DNA of 64,000 nt from JACCTU01 sp963798985 (GCA_963798985.1 CAWCVL010000001.1:62001-126000), one strand, 5' to 3'. Shown: positions 35,447 to 45,611, counted from the first letter of the stretch. Notes: generated from the sequence alone by a model not told the origin. Program-made: numbers and translations.

Positions 35447-36465
35447 CTAGCCGGCAAGGGACTCAGCGGCGACGAGGCCGAGCACGAGCGCCTGCGCGAG
35501 ACCGCTCGCGTAGCCGCCGCTCGCGATCCCGCCGACGTCCACGCCCGCCGCGAAGAGCCCGTCGATCGGCGTGCCGTCCTCGCGGAGCACCCGCGCGCGG
35601 TCGTCGACCCGCAGCCCGCCCAGCGTGTGCGTGACGCCCGGCCGCGACGTGCACGCGCACGCCGCCGTCCTCGTCGACGACCTCGCCTCCCGCCTCGCGC
35701 GCCGCCTGCACCCTCGGGTGGCTCGGATCGTCGAGCTCGAACCACGCCGTGCCGCCGGGCTGGCGCGCGATCGCCTGCGCCAGGTCGTTCTCGTGCCACG
35801 CGGGAGGCTGCGGGAAGAACTCCTCGCCGCGCTCGTTCGTGACGCGCGCGCGACCGCCGTAGAGCTGCGAGAGGCGCACGTAGTCGGCCTCGCCGATCCG
35901 CGCGGGCGGCGCCGGCATCGCGCGCGCGTACAGCTCGTCGAGGTCGCCCGCGGTCGCGGCGCCGAGGCCGCGCGCGTGGTCGAGCCCGTCGCCCTCGCTC
36001 CAGCGGTTCGAGCGGACGAGCAAGCCGCGCTCGCGCGCGACGCGCACCGGAAAGCCGCCCGTGGCCAGGACGAGCGGCTCCGCCGACGGAAACGACTGTC
36101 CGAGCAGGACCTCGCCGGCCTCGCGCGACAGCGCCGCCGTGAGCTCGGCCGGGTCATAGCGGCGGCCGGTCGTGCGCGGGTTCTCGGTGTCGTCCAGGAG
36201 CGGCCGCACGCCCGTCGTCGACTCGAGCCACGCGAGCGACTCGTCGAGCCGCTCCCAGATCAACCGCTGCAGGCGCTCGTCGCCGCGCGGGCAGTCGAGC
36301 CGGAAGTCCTCGAAGCGCAGATGTCGCCAGACGACGCCGCTCGACAGGAGCATCGAGCCGCCGGTGCGATCGCCCTTCTCGTACACGGTCACGTCCGCGC
36401 CGAGCTGGCGGGCACGCGCCGCGACGACGAGGCCGGCCATCCCCGCGCCGGCGATCGACGGTCAA
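35447..36465 (-). CDS. FAD-dependent oxidoreductase, fumarate reductase/ketosteroid dehydrogenase type (two frame breaks)
   Basis: A flavoprotein of about 339 residues. After a break the N terminus reads IAGAGMAGLVVAARARQLGADV, a dinucleotide-binding fold. It is followed by DRTGGSMLLSSGVVW, PLVLATGGFP, and the FAD C-terminal motif DGTPIDGLFAAGVDVGG. TTG 36465 is taken as start, right after the VOC stop. The frame gains one base near 36455 and one near 35640. At this length it lacks part of the usual substrate domain of the family. The substrate is unknown. Confidence 0.78.
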
Positions 36466-37098
36466 CTACACGAGTGAGAACGTCGGCTTGTGCTCGACGT
36501 ACTCGATCTTCACGCGCTCCGGTCCCCACACGAACACGGCGTACGTGTTGGGCGCGTCGACGACGTCTGCGACCTCGGCGGGCAGCTCCTTCGCGTCTTC
36601 GGCGCGGTCGACGAGCACCGCGAGGTGGTTCAGGAGCGGGCGCTCGGGCGGGCTCGGGTCGCCGGGATGGAACTCGACGTACGCACCGCCGAGCTCGACG
36701 CGCGGCACGCCGTCGCGTGGCTCGGCCTCGTTGAAGCCGAGCGACAGGTACTCGCGCGCTGTCCCCTCGGGATCGGCGGAGAGGAGCGCCACGTGATCCA
36801 GGTCGTAGTCGACCTCGGTCTCGGCGGGGACGACGTTCACCGTGAGCCCCTCGCCGACGTCGTGCGAGCTCTCCTCGCCCTCGTTGACCCGAAGCGTCAC
36901 GTGCTTGAGCGCGCCCTGCACGCGCGGCCCCTCCTCGTCGAAGAGGGTGAGCTTGAAGCGCCGCGCGTCCGCCCCGAGAAGCGTGAAGCGGTCGGTGCGC
37001 TCGATCGTGTGCATGCCGAGGTCGGCGATCAGCTGTTCGGCGATCGCGTCACGGTCGGCGACCCACAGCGCGACGTGGTCGATGGTCCTGGCCGTCAC
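36466..37098 (-). CDS. Two-domain VOC (glyoxalase/extradiol dioxygenase-like) protein
   Basis: A 210-residue protein built of two VOC modules. The first starts IDHVALWVADRDAIAEQLI and the second DLDHVALLSADPEGTAREYL, with GGAYVEFHPG and VWGPERVKIEYVEH supplying possible metal ligands (His/Glu). VOC enzymes isomerise, epimerise or cleave small organic molecules with a bound metal. The specific reaction is not readable. It starts at GTG 37098. The FAD enzyme begins directly after its stop, so the two may act in one catabolic step. Confidence 0.8.
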   Translation of the reverse strand: MTARTIDHVALWVADRDAIAEQLIADLGMHTIERTDRFTLLGADARRFKLTLFDEEGPRVQGALKHVTLRVNEGEESSHDVGEGLTVNVVPAETEVDYDLDHVALLSADPEGTAREYLSLGFNEAEPRDGVPRVELGGAYVEFHPGDPSPPERPLLNHLAVLVDRAEDAKELPAEVADVVDAPNTYAVFVWGPERVKIEYVEHKPTFSLV

Positions 37099-37146
37099 CG
37101 CCAGTCAGCGTAGCGACCGGGTGTCGGCCTGCGTCGGGCTACTCGT

Positions 37147-37452
37147 CTAGGTCAGCGGGGGATTCTGGACGTTGTGCTCGGTGGCGTACTCGTTCGTGAG
37201 CTTGTTCACGACGTCGAACCCCTCGCCGTAGGCGTAGTTGATCTTGATGAACGGCTCCCATTTGTCCGGAAGCGCATCCTCCGGAAAGATCGCCTCGACC
37301 GGGCACTCCGGTTCGCACGCACCGCAGTCGATGCACTCCTCCGGGTCGATCACGAGGATCCGCTCGGCCTCGTGGATGCAGTCGACCGGGCAAACGTCGA
37401 CGCATGAACGGTCTTTGATGTCGATGCAGGGCTCGGCGATGATGTACGTCAC
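37147..37452 (-). CDS. fdxA: 7Fe-type ferredoxin
   Basis: A 101-residue ferredoxin. The cysteines fall in the pattern C-x7-C-x3-CPVDC and then CIDCGACEPECP, typical of FdxA-like proteins with one 3Fe-4S and one 4Fe-4S cluster. The sequence around them (YIIAEPCIDIKDRSCVDV, AERILVIDPEECIDC) is close to actinobacterial FdxA. It transfers electrons in the cytoplasm. The GTG start at 37452 gives VTYIIAEPC, the normal beginning. The partner is unknown. Confidence 0.92.
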   Translation of the reverse strand: MTYIIAEPCIDIKDRSCVDVCPVDCIHEAERILVIDPEECIDCGACEPECPVEAIFPEDALPDKWEPFIKINYAYGEGFDVVNKLTNEYATEHNVQNPPLT

Positions 37453-37463
37453 GGGCGGAGACT

Positions 37464-37787
37464 CTAGCGAGGCTCGGCGACGAGCTCGTCGACGATCCCG
37501 CCGATCCGCTCGACGAGTGCAGACTTCGCCAGGACCTGGTCGAAACCGGCCGCGTTGGCGGCCTTGAGGCCGCCGGTGTCGTTGTGGTTCGTGAACCCGA
37601 TGATCGGAACGTCGGGCCAGGCGTCGGCGACTTCGGTCGGATCGATCCGGGAGATGTCCGCGATCACGACGTCCGGAGCGTCGACGTTCTCGGCCGTGAT
37701 CAGGTGGTGACCGGGCAGCAGCGCATCGAGCTTGCCCCGGAAGAAGAGGTCGACCCCACACAGCAGGATCGTCGCCACGGCCGACAC
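37464..37787 (-). CDS. Receiver-like protein of unknown function
   Basis: A frame of about 107 residues: VATILLCGVDLFFRGKLD, DAPDVVIADISRIDP, VPIIGFTNHNDTGGLKAA, GFDQVLAKSALVERIG. The alternation of strands and helices and the positions of Asp, Thr and Lys resemble a small receiver domain. The acidic pocket is reduced (CGVD in place of the usual acidic pair), so phosphorylation is uncertain. GTG 37787 or GTG 37778 may start it. It ends 11 bases before the ferredoxin start, suggesting one operon. Confidence 0.6.
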   Translation of the reverse strand: MSAVATILLCGVDLFFRGKLDALLPGHHLITAENVDAPDVVIADISRIDPTEVADAWPDVPIIGFTNHNDTGGLKAANAAGFDQVLAKSALVERIGGIVDELVAEPR

Positions 37788-37804
37788 GGTAACACTGTGG
37801 ATCG

Positions 37805-38231
37805 ATGATCGAGCAGTCGCTGCGCGGACGGCCTCGCGCTCGCGCGCGCCGGACGGTACTTCGAGGCGCACGAGGCCTTCGAAGACGCCTGGCGGGCGGC
37901 GCCCCCGGACGAGCGTGACTTCTTCCAGGGGCTCGTGCACGTCGTCGTCGCCTGGTACCAGGACGGGCGCGGCAACGAGACCGGCTGTCGGCGACAGCTC
38001 GAGAAGGCCGCACGCAGGCTCGCGCCCTACAAGCCGCACCATCGTGACGTCGACGTCGCGTCGCTCCTCGCCCAGGTTGCGCGCGCGCGACCGGGCGCGA
38101 TGCCGGAGCTAGACCTCGCCGAGGCCGAACGCGTCGAGGACACGCCTCAAGCCGACATAGAGCCACCACTCGCGATGGAAGAAGAGGAGCAGGCCGAGCG
38201 CGACGAGGATGAAACCGCTCACGACGCGTAG
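37805..38231 (+). CDS. DUF309-family protein (one frame break; 3' end uncertain)
   Basis: An all-helical protein of the DUF309 type. Joined, it reads LALARAGRYFEAHEAFEDAW, then APPDERDFFQGLVHVVVAWY and TGCRRQLEKAARRLAPY. This EAHE..W...QG.IQ pattern is the family core; its function is unknown. It starts at ATG 37805. One extra G near 37826-37829 breaks the frame. The last 40 codons (after LDLAEAERV) lie opposite the ccdA 3' end and look like antisense, so the true stop may be near 38110. Confidence 0.7.
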
Positions 38232-38795
38232 CGTCACCCAGTTGTCGCGCAGGACACGGAAGCCGGTCATCGCGCGCGCGAACGCCGCGCCGACGAGCAG
38301 GAACGCGCCCGCGAGCCCGAGCGAGTACGCGGTCAGGAGCACGATCCCCTTCGCCACGGTGCCGGTCGCGCTCGCGAGCACGAGCACCGAGCCGAGCACC
38401 GCACCGACGCACGGAGCCGCGCAGACGGCGAACGCCGCGCCGAGCAGCGCGGTCGAGCCGTCTCGTGCACGCAGCACGAGACCGGGCGCAAGCATCCGCT
38501 CCGGCCAGGGCAGCAACCCCGCGAACGCGAGACCGAAGACGACGAGCAAGAGCCCGGCGAGCTCGATGCGGCGCTCCTGGGCCAGGACCGACCCGAGTGC
38601 GGCGGCGCCCGCGCCGAGCACGACGAAGACGACCGTGAAGCCAAGCACGAACGGGATGCTCCCTGCGAGCACACGGCGCGGTGTCGGCGAGCCGCCGGCG
38701 ACGATCGACAGGTAGCCGGGAACGAGCGGGAGCACGCACGGCGCCGCGACGGACACGAGCCCCGCGAGGAACGCCGCCGCGATCTGGCCGGTCAC
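38109..38795 (-). CDS. ccdA: Cytochrome c biogenesis protein CcdA (DsbD transmembrane family)
   Basis: A 228-residue membrane protein with six helices that passes electrons from cytoplasmic thioredoxin to extracytoplasmic thiols. The two membrane cysteines are in the right places, VAAPCVLPLVPGYLS in helix 1 and VCAAPCVGAVLGSVL in helix 4. GTG 38795 overlaps the ccmH stop. It forms a unit with ccmH and the CcmG-like thioredoxin for haem attachment to cytochrome c. The frame is intact. Confidence 0.9.
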   Translation of the reverse strand: MTGQIAAAFLAGLVSVAAPCVLPLVPGYLSIVAGGSPTPRRVLAGSIPFVLGFTVVFVVLGAGAAALGSVLAQERRIELAGLLLVVFGLAFAGLLPWPERMLAPGLVLRARDGSTALLGAAFAVCAAPCVGAVLGSVLVLASATGTVAKGIVLLTAYSLGLAGAFLLVGAAFARAMTGFRVLRDNWVTLRVVSGFILVALGLLLFFHREWWLYVGLRRVLDAFGLGEV

Positions 38796-39182
38796 TCGAG
38801 GAGGGGGAGCTCGTCCTCGGGGCGCCGCGTCCACCGCCACGCGAGCACGGTAAGCACCGCGACTCCGGCGAGGAGCCCAGCGATCGGAAGGACCCAGGCG
38901 AGCAGGTCGAAACCGGTCCGCTCGGGCGCGGCCGAGCACTCCCTTGCCGAACTGCCCGACCAGCTGGTCCTTGATCTCGCCCTTCGTGTCGCCGGCGGCG
39001 ATCCGCGTTCGGACGAACTGCTTCATGCGCAGCGCGATCGGCGCGTTCGACTGGTCGAGCGTGGTGTTGCAGGTCGGACACACGAGCTCACCCTCGAGCT
39101 CGGCCTGCGTCGGATGTTGCTCGCTCGCGAGCGCGGCGGGGGCGAGCGTCAGCGCGAGCACGAGCGTCAGTAGCGTCCTCAC
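38792..39182 (-). CDS. ccmH: Cytochrome c maturation protein CcmH-like (one frame break)
   Basis: About 130 residues: a signal peptide (MRTLLTLVLALTLAPAALAS), the thiol motif ELVCPTCNTTLDQSNAP, and the helix bundle MKQFVRTRIAAGDTKGEIKDQLVGQFG. One extra base near 38935 hides the tail. In the other frame the tail holds a transmembrane helix (FDLLAWVLPIAGLLAGVAVL) and ends DELPLLE. CcmH keeps apocytochrome cysteines reduced for haem ligation. It overlaps ccdA and the thioredoxin gene by four bases each. Confidence 0.82.
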
Positions 39183-39703
39183 GAGAGCGTCTTCCGAATC
39201 GCCTCGTCGAGCTCGGCCTCGTCAGTGATCTCGCCGACCTTGTGCGCGACGATCGTCCCGTCACCGTCGACGAAGAACGTCTCCGGCAGACCGGTGATCC
39301 CCCAGGGCTCCCAGAGCTTCGCCGGGCCGTCGTACGCGATCAGGTATGTGAGGTCGTGCTCGGCAACGAACTCCTTCGCGTCGCCGTTGAAGTCGCGCAC
39401 GTCGACGCCGATGAACACGACGCGATCGTCGTACCGCTTCGCCGCGCGCTCGAGCAGCGGCGCCTCGGTGCGACATGGAACGCACCACGTCGCCCAGAAG
39501 TTGATCACCATGGGCTTTCCGACGTGGTCTGCGACCGCGACTCGGCCGTCGCCGGAAAGCGTCGGCAGGTCGAAGCGCGGCACGGGCTTACCGACGCTCG
39601 CGACCGGCGCGTCGTCCGACGCGATCTTCCAGACCAGCAGGCCGAGGAGCCCCAGCACGAGCGCGAGCGCGCCCAGCTGCCCTGCGACCTTCAGTGGCCT
39701 CAC
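39179..39703 (-). CDS. ccmG: CcmG/ResA-like membrane-anchored thioredoxin
   Basis: A 174-residue protein with an N-terminal membrane helix (LGALALVLGLLGLLVWKIAS) and a TlpA-type thioredoxin domain. The active site is FWATWCVPCRTEAP, and the cis-proline region is GITGLPETFFVDGDG. It reduces apocytochrome or other exported thiols using electrons from CcdA. GTG 39703 is chosen because it overlaps the L,D-transpeptidase stop (GTGA), as elsewhere in this operon. The frame is intact. Confidence 0.9.
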   Translation of the reverse strand: MRPLKVAGQLGALALVLGLLGLLVWKIASDDAPVASVGKPVPRFDLPTLSGDGRVAVADHVGKPMVINFWATWCVPCRTEAPLLERAAKRYDDRVVFIGVDVRDFNGDAKEFVAEHDLTYLIAYDGPAKLWEPWGITGLPETFFVDGDGTIVAHKVGEITDEAELDEAIRKTLS

Positions 39704-40647
39704 GCGGAGACGATGAAGACCGTCGTCCCGACCGGGATCCGGTTGAACAGCCACTCGGCGTCAGGGATGCGCATGCGGATGCAGCCGTGCGAGACGGAGT
39801 AGCCGATCGAGCCGGGCTCAGGCGTCCCGTGGATGCCGACACCCGGGCTCGAGATGCCCATCCAGCGAGTCCCGAGCGGATTGCCCGGGCCTGGTGGCAC
39901 CGGCTCCAAGTCCTTCGCCCACGCCGAGTTGGGCGGATACCACCAGGGGTTCTTCCACTTGACGAGGACGCGGAATCGGCCGAGCGGCGTCGGATACTGA
40001 CGCTGCCCCGTCGCGACGCCGAACGTCTTCACGAACCGCATCCCGTTGTAGAGCGAGAGCGTGTTGACGCCACGCTTGATGACGACCACCGGGCCGAAGC
40101 TGTTGCGCGTCACCTTCGCTTTCACGAGCTTCGGCTTCAGGACGACCGGACCACGGGTCCCCTCGACGAGCGCAGCGGAGAGCGCGGCCTCGGCGGCAGC
40201 GCGGTTGATCTCGCGCCCGTCCTTCTCCGGCGAGATCCACGGCTTCAGGTTGCGCAGGAAGAGACGCGCATCGACCGGCTTGCGCGCGAAGCGCGTGCTG
40301 ACCTCCGTGACGTACGCGCGCAGCGCCGGCTTACGGACGGTCACCGACAGCGGAACGACCGTGTTCGGCGCCGAGACGAGCGCCTGCTGCACGGCCTTCG
40401 GGATCGCGGGCACCGCGAGCGACTCGGTCGGCGCCTCCAAGACGTACGTGCCGTACCCCACGACGAGCGGGAGCGCGAACTGCGTCTGAACGTACTCGGT
40501 CGCCGCCTCGGCGGTCAGCCCGCCGACCGGCACGTTGCCGATCACGACCCCCTCGGGGATCGTCGCGACGGGCGTAGGCTCCGCCGCGCGCGCGGGCGCG
40601 CTGACGAGAACGGCGAGTGTGACGACGAGGATCGAGAGGCGCTTCAT
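39700..40647 (-). CDS. L,D-transpeptidase (YkuD) with N-terminal peptidoglycan-binding region
   Basis: A 315-residue exported enzyme. The signal peptide (ILVVTLAVLVSAPARA) is followed by a domain like the PG_binding_4 type (about 40-190) and the YkuD catalytic domain from about 190, beginning VVVIKRGVNTLSLYNG. It has the active-site block HGTPEPGSIGYSVSHGCIRM containing the catalytic Cys. It cross-links peptidoglycan 3-3. Its active cysteine works outside the cell, which may explain its place directly before the thioredoxin and CcdA genes. ATG 40647 overlaps the GDPD stop. Confidence 0.9.
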   Translation of the reverse strand: MKRLSILVVTLAVLVSAPARAAEPTPVATIPEGVVIGNVPVGGLTAEAATEYVQTQFALPLVVGYGTYVLEAPTESLAVPAIPKAVQQALVSAPNTVVPLSVTVRKPALRAYVTEVSTRFARKPVDARLFLRNLKPWISPEKDGREINRAAAEAALSAALVEGTRGPVVLKPKLVKAKVTRNSFGPVVVIKRGVNTLSLYNGMRFVKTFGVATGQRQYPTPLGRFRVLVKWKNPWWYPPNSAWAKDLEPVPPGPGNPLGTRWMGISSPGVGIHGTPEPGSIGYSVSHGCIRMRIPDAEWLFNRIPVGTTVFIVSA

Positions 40648-41379
40648 CTGGTGCTCGACTTGCTCGGCTTGCTCGGCCCGAGGATTCTCGGGTCGTCGGT
40701 GATGATAGCGTCGGCGCCCCATTCCACCAGCTGTTCGGCCTCGATCTGGGTCGTTGACAGTCCACGCCCAGACCGCCGCTCCCCGGTCGTGGCAGCCGCG
40801 GATCAACGACGGGCGTGACGAGCTGGTGGTGCACGACGGCGGCGGACGCCGCAGCGCGCTCGAGCCAGCGGCCGATCAGCGCGGGGAAGCGTCCACCTCA
40901 TGGCAGCCAGACCGCCGGCGAGCGAGCGGGGCGAACGTCCGGCGCCCCGAGAGCCCGTAGCGGTCCTCTGGGATACGAGAGCCCAACCCGTAGCGCGGAC
41001 TCGTAGCGGCGCAGGTCGCGGAGCGCCGCCCAGTCGAGCGAGCTCGACGAGCGAGCGCTCGAGCAGGTCGTGGTTCCGGAGCGCTGCCCCGACGCCCGCT
41101 TCCAGCCCTCGCTGCTTGAGGTCGACGTGCGCACCGACGCCCTCGGCCGCGAGCAGCGCAAGCGCGTCGTCGAAGCTCGCGACGTCGTCGGGAAGCTCAT
41201 GCGCCGAGTGGGCGAGCACCAGGCCACCGTCAGAGTTCGAGAGCACGTCGAACTCGACGTAGTCGCAGCCCTGCGCGATCCCTGCGCGCAGCGCCTCGAG
41301 CGTGTTCTCAGGCGCGAGCGCGGCGGCGCCGCGATGCCCGATCCGGATCGGCGGCCCGTCGCCGCGCAGAGACTCTCAC
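40644..41379 (-). CDS. Glycerophosphodiester phosphodiesterase (several frame breaks)
   Basis: A GDPD-type barrel of about 240 residues, readable only by changing frame about six times. Pieces in order: IRIGHRGAAALAPENTLEAL, GCDYVEFDVLSNSDGGLVLA (metal and catalytic residues), ALALLAAEGVGAHVDLKQRG, SLDWAALRDLRRYES, VVHHQLVTP, then AVWAWTVND and GADAIITDDP. It hydrolyses glycerophosphodiesters to glycerol 3-phosphate and an alcohol. The last frame ends TGA overlapping the transpeptidase ATG. GTG 41379 overlapping the upstream TGA is the likely start. No part of the protein appears to be missing, so sequence error is more likely than decay. Confidence 0.72.
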
Positions 41380-42897
41380 GGCGCGGTCGGCAGGAGGTCC
41401 TCGTCGAGCCGGCCGCCCTCGGCCGCGTACGTGAGGATCATCCGGTCGGTCACCCACTCGACGGGCGCGCGGTCGTCGGTCCATGGGTCGCGCGAGCGGT
41501 TGCGACCGGCGGCGACAGCCCGCCGTCGACGAGCAGCGTGACGAGCGACTCGATGCGTGGGTCGTAGGTCTGCGTCCCATGCTGTCGCCGGCGTCGTGAA
41601 CCCGACCACGATGTGGTTGAAGCGCAGCACCGGCCAGACGTCGCACGACTCGGAACTCCGCCGCGAGCGTGCCCGCCAGGTGCTCTTCGAGACTCCGGTC
41701 GTCGGGAACGGTCGCGACGTTGAGCGCGACGATTCCGCCGGGCGCGAGGCGGCTCGCGGACGAGCTCGGAAGAACTCGCGCGTCGCGAGGTAGAACGGCA
41801 CGTACGGCTGGTGATACGCGTCGACGAAGATCAGGTCGTACTTCGCGTCGGTCCGTCGGAGAAACGGGCCGCGCGTCCGCGTCGTGCACGGTCAGCAGCG
41901 GGTTGTCGCCGAGGCCGAGGTACTTGCGCCCCGCTTCGCTCACCGCGGGGTCGATCTCGACGCCGTCGATTCGCGCGCTCGGCCAGATACTCCGCCGTAC
42001 GCGCGCGCGATCGTCCCGCCTGCGTTGCCGAGCACCGCGACTCGCGACAGCGGCCGGCTCGAGCAACGCCGGGCAGCGCGAGAAACGCGTCCCAGACGCC
42101 GCCGGTGAGCACGGTGTCCGGCCGCCAGAGCGAGTGCACCGCAACGCCCTCGTTCAGGTAGAGCCGGCGCGCCCCGTCGCGCTCGACGACCTGCACGAAC
42201 TGGTACGGCGACTCGACCTCGTAGAGCACTCGCCGTCGCTCGCCTTCACCGCGCCCGGCGGGACGAGCATCAGCGCGACGATCGCCGCGGTCGCCACGAG
42301 CCAGCGCCGGCCGAGCATCGTCGAGGCTGCCGCCGCGAGCAGCGCGGCGGCGACGAGCAGCGTGCGCTGCGTGCCGATCAGCGGGATCGTGATGAGCGCA
42401 GTCACGAATGTTCCGAGCAGGCTGCCGACCGTCGAGAGCGCGTACAGCCGACCCGCGACCTGTCCGGCGGACGCGACCTCGACGAGTGCGAGGCGGATCG
42501 CGAACGGCGCGACCATCCCGAGCAGGACGATCGGCGGCGCGAACAGGAGCAGCGTTCCGAAGAAGGAGCCGATGACTGCGCCTGCCGACACTTCGTCGAG
42601 CCCGCTCGACGCGACGTCGAGGATCGGTGACGACACGAACGGGATCACCGCGACGAGCACTGCGGCGGCGAGGACGAGCCGCCCGAGCAGCTGCGGCGAG
42701 GGGTTGCGGTCGGCGACGCGCCCGCCGAGCCAGTAGCCGAGGCTCAGAGACGCAAGCGTCAGCCCGATGATGTTCGCCCAGACGATCGTCGAGGAGCCGT
42801 AGTACGGAGCGAGCAGGCGCGAGGCGCAGATCTCCGTCGCCAGCGTTCCGACGCCCGCGAGGAACACGAGCGTGTAGAGGGAACGGCGTGCGTTCAC
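41376..42897 (-). CDS. Membrane spermidine-synthase-like protein (several frame breaks)
   Basis: A fusion of an N-terminal membrane domain and a methyltransferase-like aminopropyltransferase domain, about 505 residues. The first 220 residues are intact with about six to seven helices (LYTLVFLAGVGTLATEICAS, IVWANIIGLTLASLSLGYWL, FAPPIVLLGMVAPFAIRL). The soluble part, across breaks, gives SPYQFVQVVERDGARRLYLN, ARIDGVEIDPAVSEAGRKYL (cofactor-binding acid) and YDLIFVDAYHQPYVPFYLA. GTG 42897 overlaps the phosphatase stop. Breaks lie mostly between 41500 and 42250. Whether it makes polyamines is unproven for such fusions. Confidence 0.75.
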
Positions 42898-45581
42898 GCC
42901 CGGCGCTTCAGCACGACGACCGCGCAGTCGTCGAGAAGCTCGCCGCCGGTGAACCGGCGCGCCGACTGGATCACCGAGGCCGCGATGTCCTCCGCGCGCA
43001 GCGCGTGGCGGCGCTCGAGCAGCGCGTCGAGCCGGTCCTGGCCGTAGAGCTCCGCAGCGCGCCTCGCCTCGATCACGCCGTCCGTATACAGGACGACGGA
43101 CGCCCCCAGGCTCCAGCTGCGCTCGCGTTTCCTCGTACTCGACCCCGGAGTCCACCCCGAGCGCGAGCCCGCGCGCTTCGATCCCTCCGACCGACCCATC
43201 TGCCGTGACGAGCCGCGGCGGCGGGTGTCCGGCGGAGGCGACCGAGACGACCCCCGTGGCAGCGTCGATCAGCAGGTAGAGCATCGTGATGAACTTTCCG
43301 GCCGCGATCTCGCCGACGACCACCTCGTTCGCGGCTGCGAGGAAGTCACCCGGCTCGGGGTGTTCGCGCGCCAGCGAGCGAAAGACGAACTTGGCCATCG
43401 CCATGTCGGCGGCCGCGTCGATGCCGTGTCCCGTGACGTCGCCGAGCACGACCGCGAGCCGGCCGTCGGCCAGCGCCATGTAGTCGTAGAGGTCGCCGCC
43501 GACCTCGACGCGTGCCGACGCGGCGTACACCTCGCCGACGTCGAGCCCCTCAACCGCGGGACGAACCTGCGGTAGCAGGGAACGTTGCATCGCGTCCGCG
43601 AAATCCTTCTGCTGCTGATAGAGGCGCGCGTTGTCGATCGCGAGCGCAGCCTGGCCCGCGATCGCAACCGCGGAATCGATCGTCGACTCGTCGACTGGGT
43701 GGTCGGGTCGCATCGAAAGCAGGTCAGCGACCCGAGCACCTCGGCGGGCGTCGCGATCGGAACGATCGCAGCGGTCGAGCCCTTCTCGAGGAACGGCACG
43801 AGCAGCGCGTGTGACCCGCCGAGCTCCTGCGCCGTCCGGACGTCGATCTCGATCGGCTCGCCGCTTCGGAACAGGCGCTGGATGCGCGCGCCCCGGAACG
43901 CCTGCGGGCGGAAGAGCATCGAGCGGACCGGTGCGAGCAAGCTGTCGTCCGCTACGTGCAACGCGAGGGGGAGCAGCTGCTCGCGCCGGGGATCGGGCAT
44001 GCGCAGCACCGCCGCGTCGACCTCGAGGAGCTCGACGACTGTGCGCACGACAGCCTCCAGCGTCACGTCGAGCGAGAGGCTCTGCGCGAACGAGCGCGAG
44101 ATCTCGTAGAGCGCGCCGAGCCGGCGCGCGGCCGCGCGCTCGGACGCGAGCGCCTGCTCGAGCTCGCCTCCGAGCCGGGTGGCTTCCTCGTGCAGCCGTG
44201 CGTTTTGGACCGCGACCGCGAAGCGGGATGCGATCGCCGAGAGCAGCTCGAGCTCGCCGGCGCTCGGCTGGTTGCGACCTGTCGGGTAGACGGCGAGCAG
44301 CCCGATCACGTCATCGCCGACGGCGAGCGGTAGCGCGGTCGCGCCCTCGATCCCGGCCTCGGCGAGCGCGTCGGCGACGGACGCGAGCCGCGGCTCCTTC
44401 GAGGTGTCCGGGATCGTGACGACGCCGCGCGCGCGGTACGGCCCGAGTGCAAGCTCGAGCAACGCCTGTGCCGCCCCGAGGTGCGGGCCCGACGAGCCCG
44501 CGCGCCGCAGCGGTCGTGAGGCCGCCCTCTTCGAGCAGGTAGACCGCGAGCCGGTCGGCACCGACGATCTCCCCGAGTTGCTCGATCGCGGTCTCGAGCG
44601 TGTGCTGGAGCGAGAGCTTCTGGTTCGCCTGCCCGACGACGGCGAGGAGCGCGCGCGTCTGCAGCAACTCCGCCTCCAGGCGCCCTGCGCGCCTGCTGGC
44701 CCCCAGCGCATGTGCTGCTCGTGTCGCGAAGTGGCTCAGCTGCTCGACGAGCGTCCGAGCTGGGAATCAGCTCGGGCGGAAACACGAGCTCGAGGAGGCC
44801 GAACGCCGGCTCGCCGAGCTGCTGCGTGACCGACCAGCGCCTGCCGAGCTGCAGGACCCCGATGGTCGGCACACGCGTGCGCGACCCACCGGTCCCGACC
44901 GCGGCATCGAGCTCGGCGCTGCCGTCGGGCGCGAGACGCCACAGCGCGACCCGCTCCGCACCGGAGAGCTCGAGCGCGAGCCGAAGGACGTGCGTCGAGC
45001 TATGAGCCGTGTCGGAGCCGGCAGCGAGCGCGTCTGCGGCGATGCGCAGCGGGGCTTCCGTGGTGCCTGCCTCCTGCTCGCCGAGACTGAAGGCGCGGAC
45101 GGCGAGACCGATCTGCGCCGCCACGAGCCGCGCGCCCGTGCGCGCGTTCTCGTCGAACTCACCCGCGAGCCGAAGCAGCTCGACGCGTGCCCTCCACGTC
45201 CTCGCCGACGACGACGGGCACGACCAGCGCGCTCTCCGCCCCCAGGCGCTCGGCCAGGCGCGCCAGAGGCTCGTGGGCCTCGTCGAGGTCGACCTCCCCG
45301 GGTGGCAGCCCGTCGACCGGCAGACGCTCACCCTCGAGCTCGACCGCGAGCGCGGCCGAGGGCCCCGCAACCGCGCGCACGACCAACTCGGGGCGCTCGG
45401 GGTCGACGACGCGCACCAGGACGACGTCGGCCCCGGTGAGGCCCGCTGCGGCCTCGACGACCGCCCGCAGGACGTCTCCGAGCCGAGACCCGCGCGCGGC
45501 AGCCCGACCGGCGTCCGCGAGCGCTTCCAGCGCCCCCGGATCGAGCCCGGCCCGCTCGCTCCGCTGAGGCTCCACTGCCAT
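42894..45581 (-). CDS. Multi-GAF PP2C/SpoIIE-type serine phosphatase (several frame breaks)
   Basis: A signalling protein of about 896 residues. At least four GAF-like sensory modules follow one another, recognisable by LTGADVVLVRVVD, LSGAERVALWRLAPDGSAEL, IVGADRLAVYLLEEGGL and LLEVDAAVLRMPDP. A C-terminal SpoIIE phosphatase follows with MQRSLLPQVRPAVEGLDVG, ARVEVGGDLYDYM and LGDVTGHGIDAAADMAMAKF (metal aspartates). RsbU-like proteins of this layout control anti-sigma-factor partners; none is nearby. ATG 45581 is the likely start. I count at least five frame changes (for example near 45180, 44760, 44490, 43710 and 43120). Confidence 0.75.
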
Positions 45582-45611
45582 CCCGGCCCGGCTCAGTATG
45601 ACTCCGCACCC

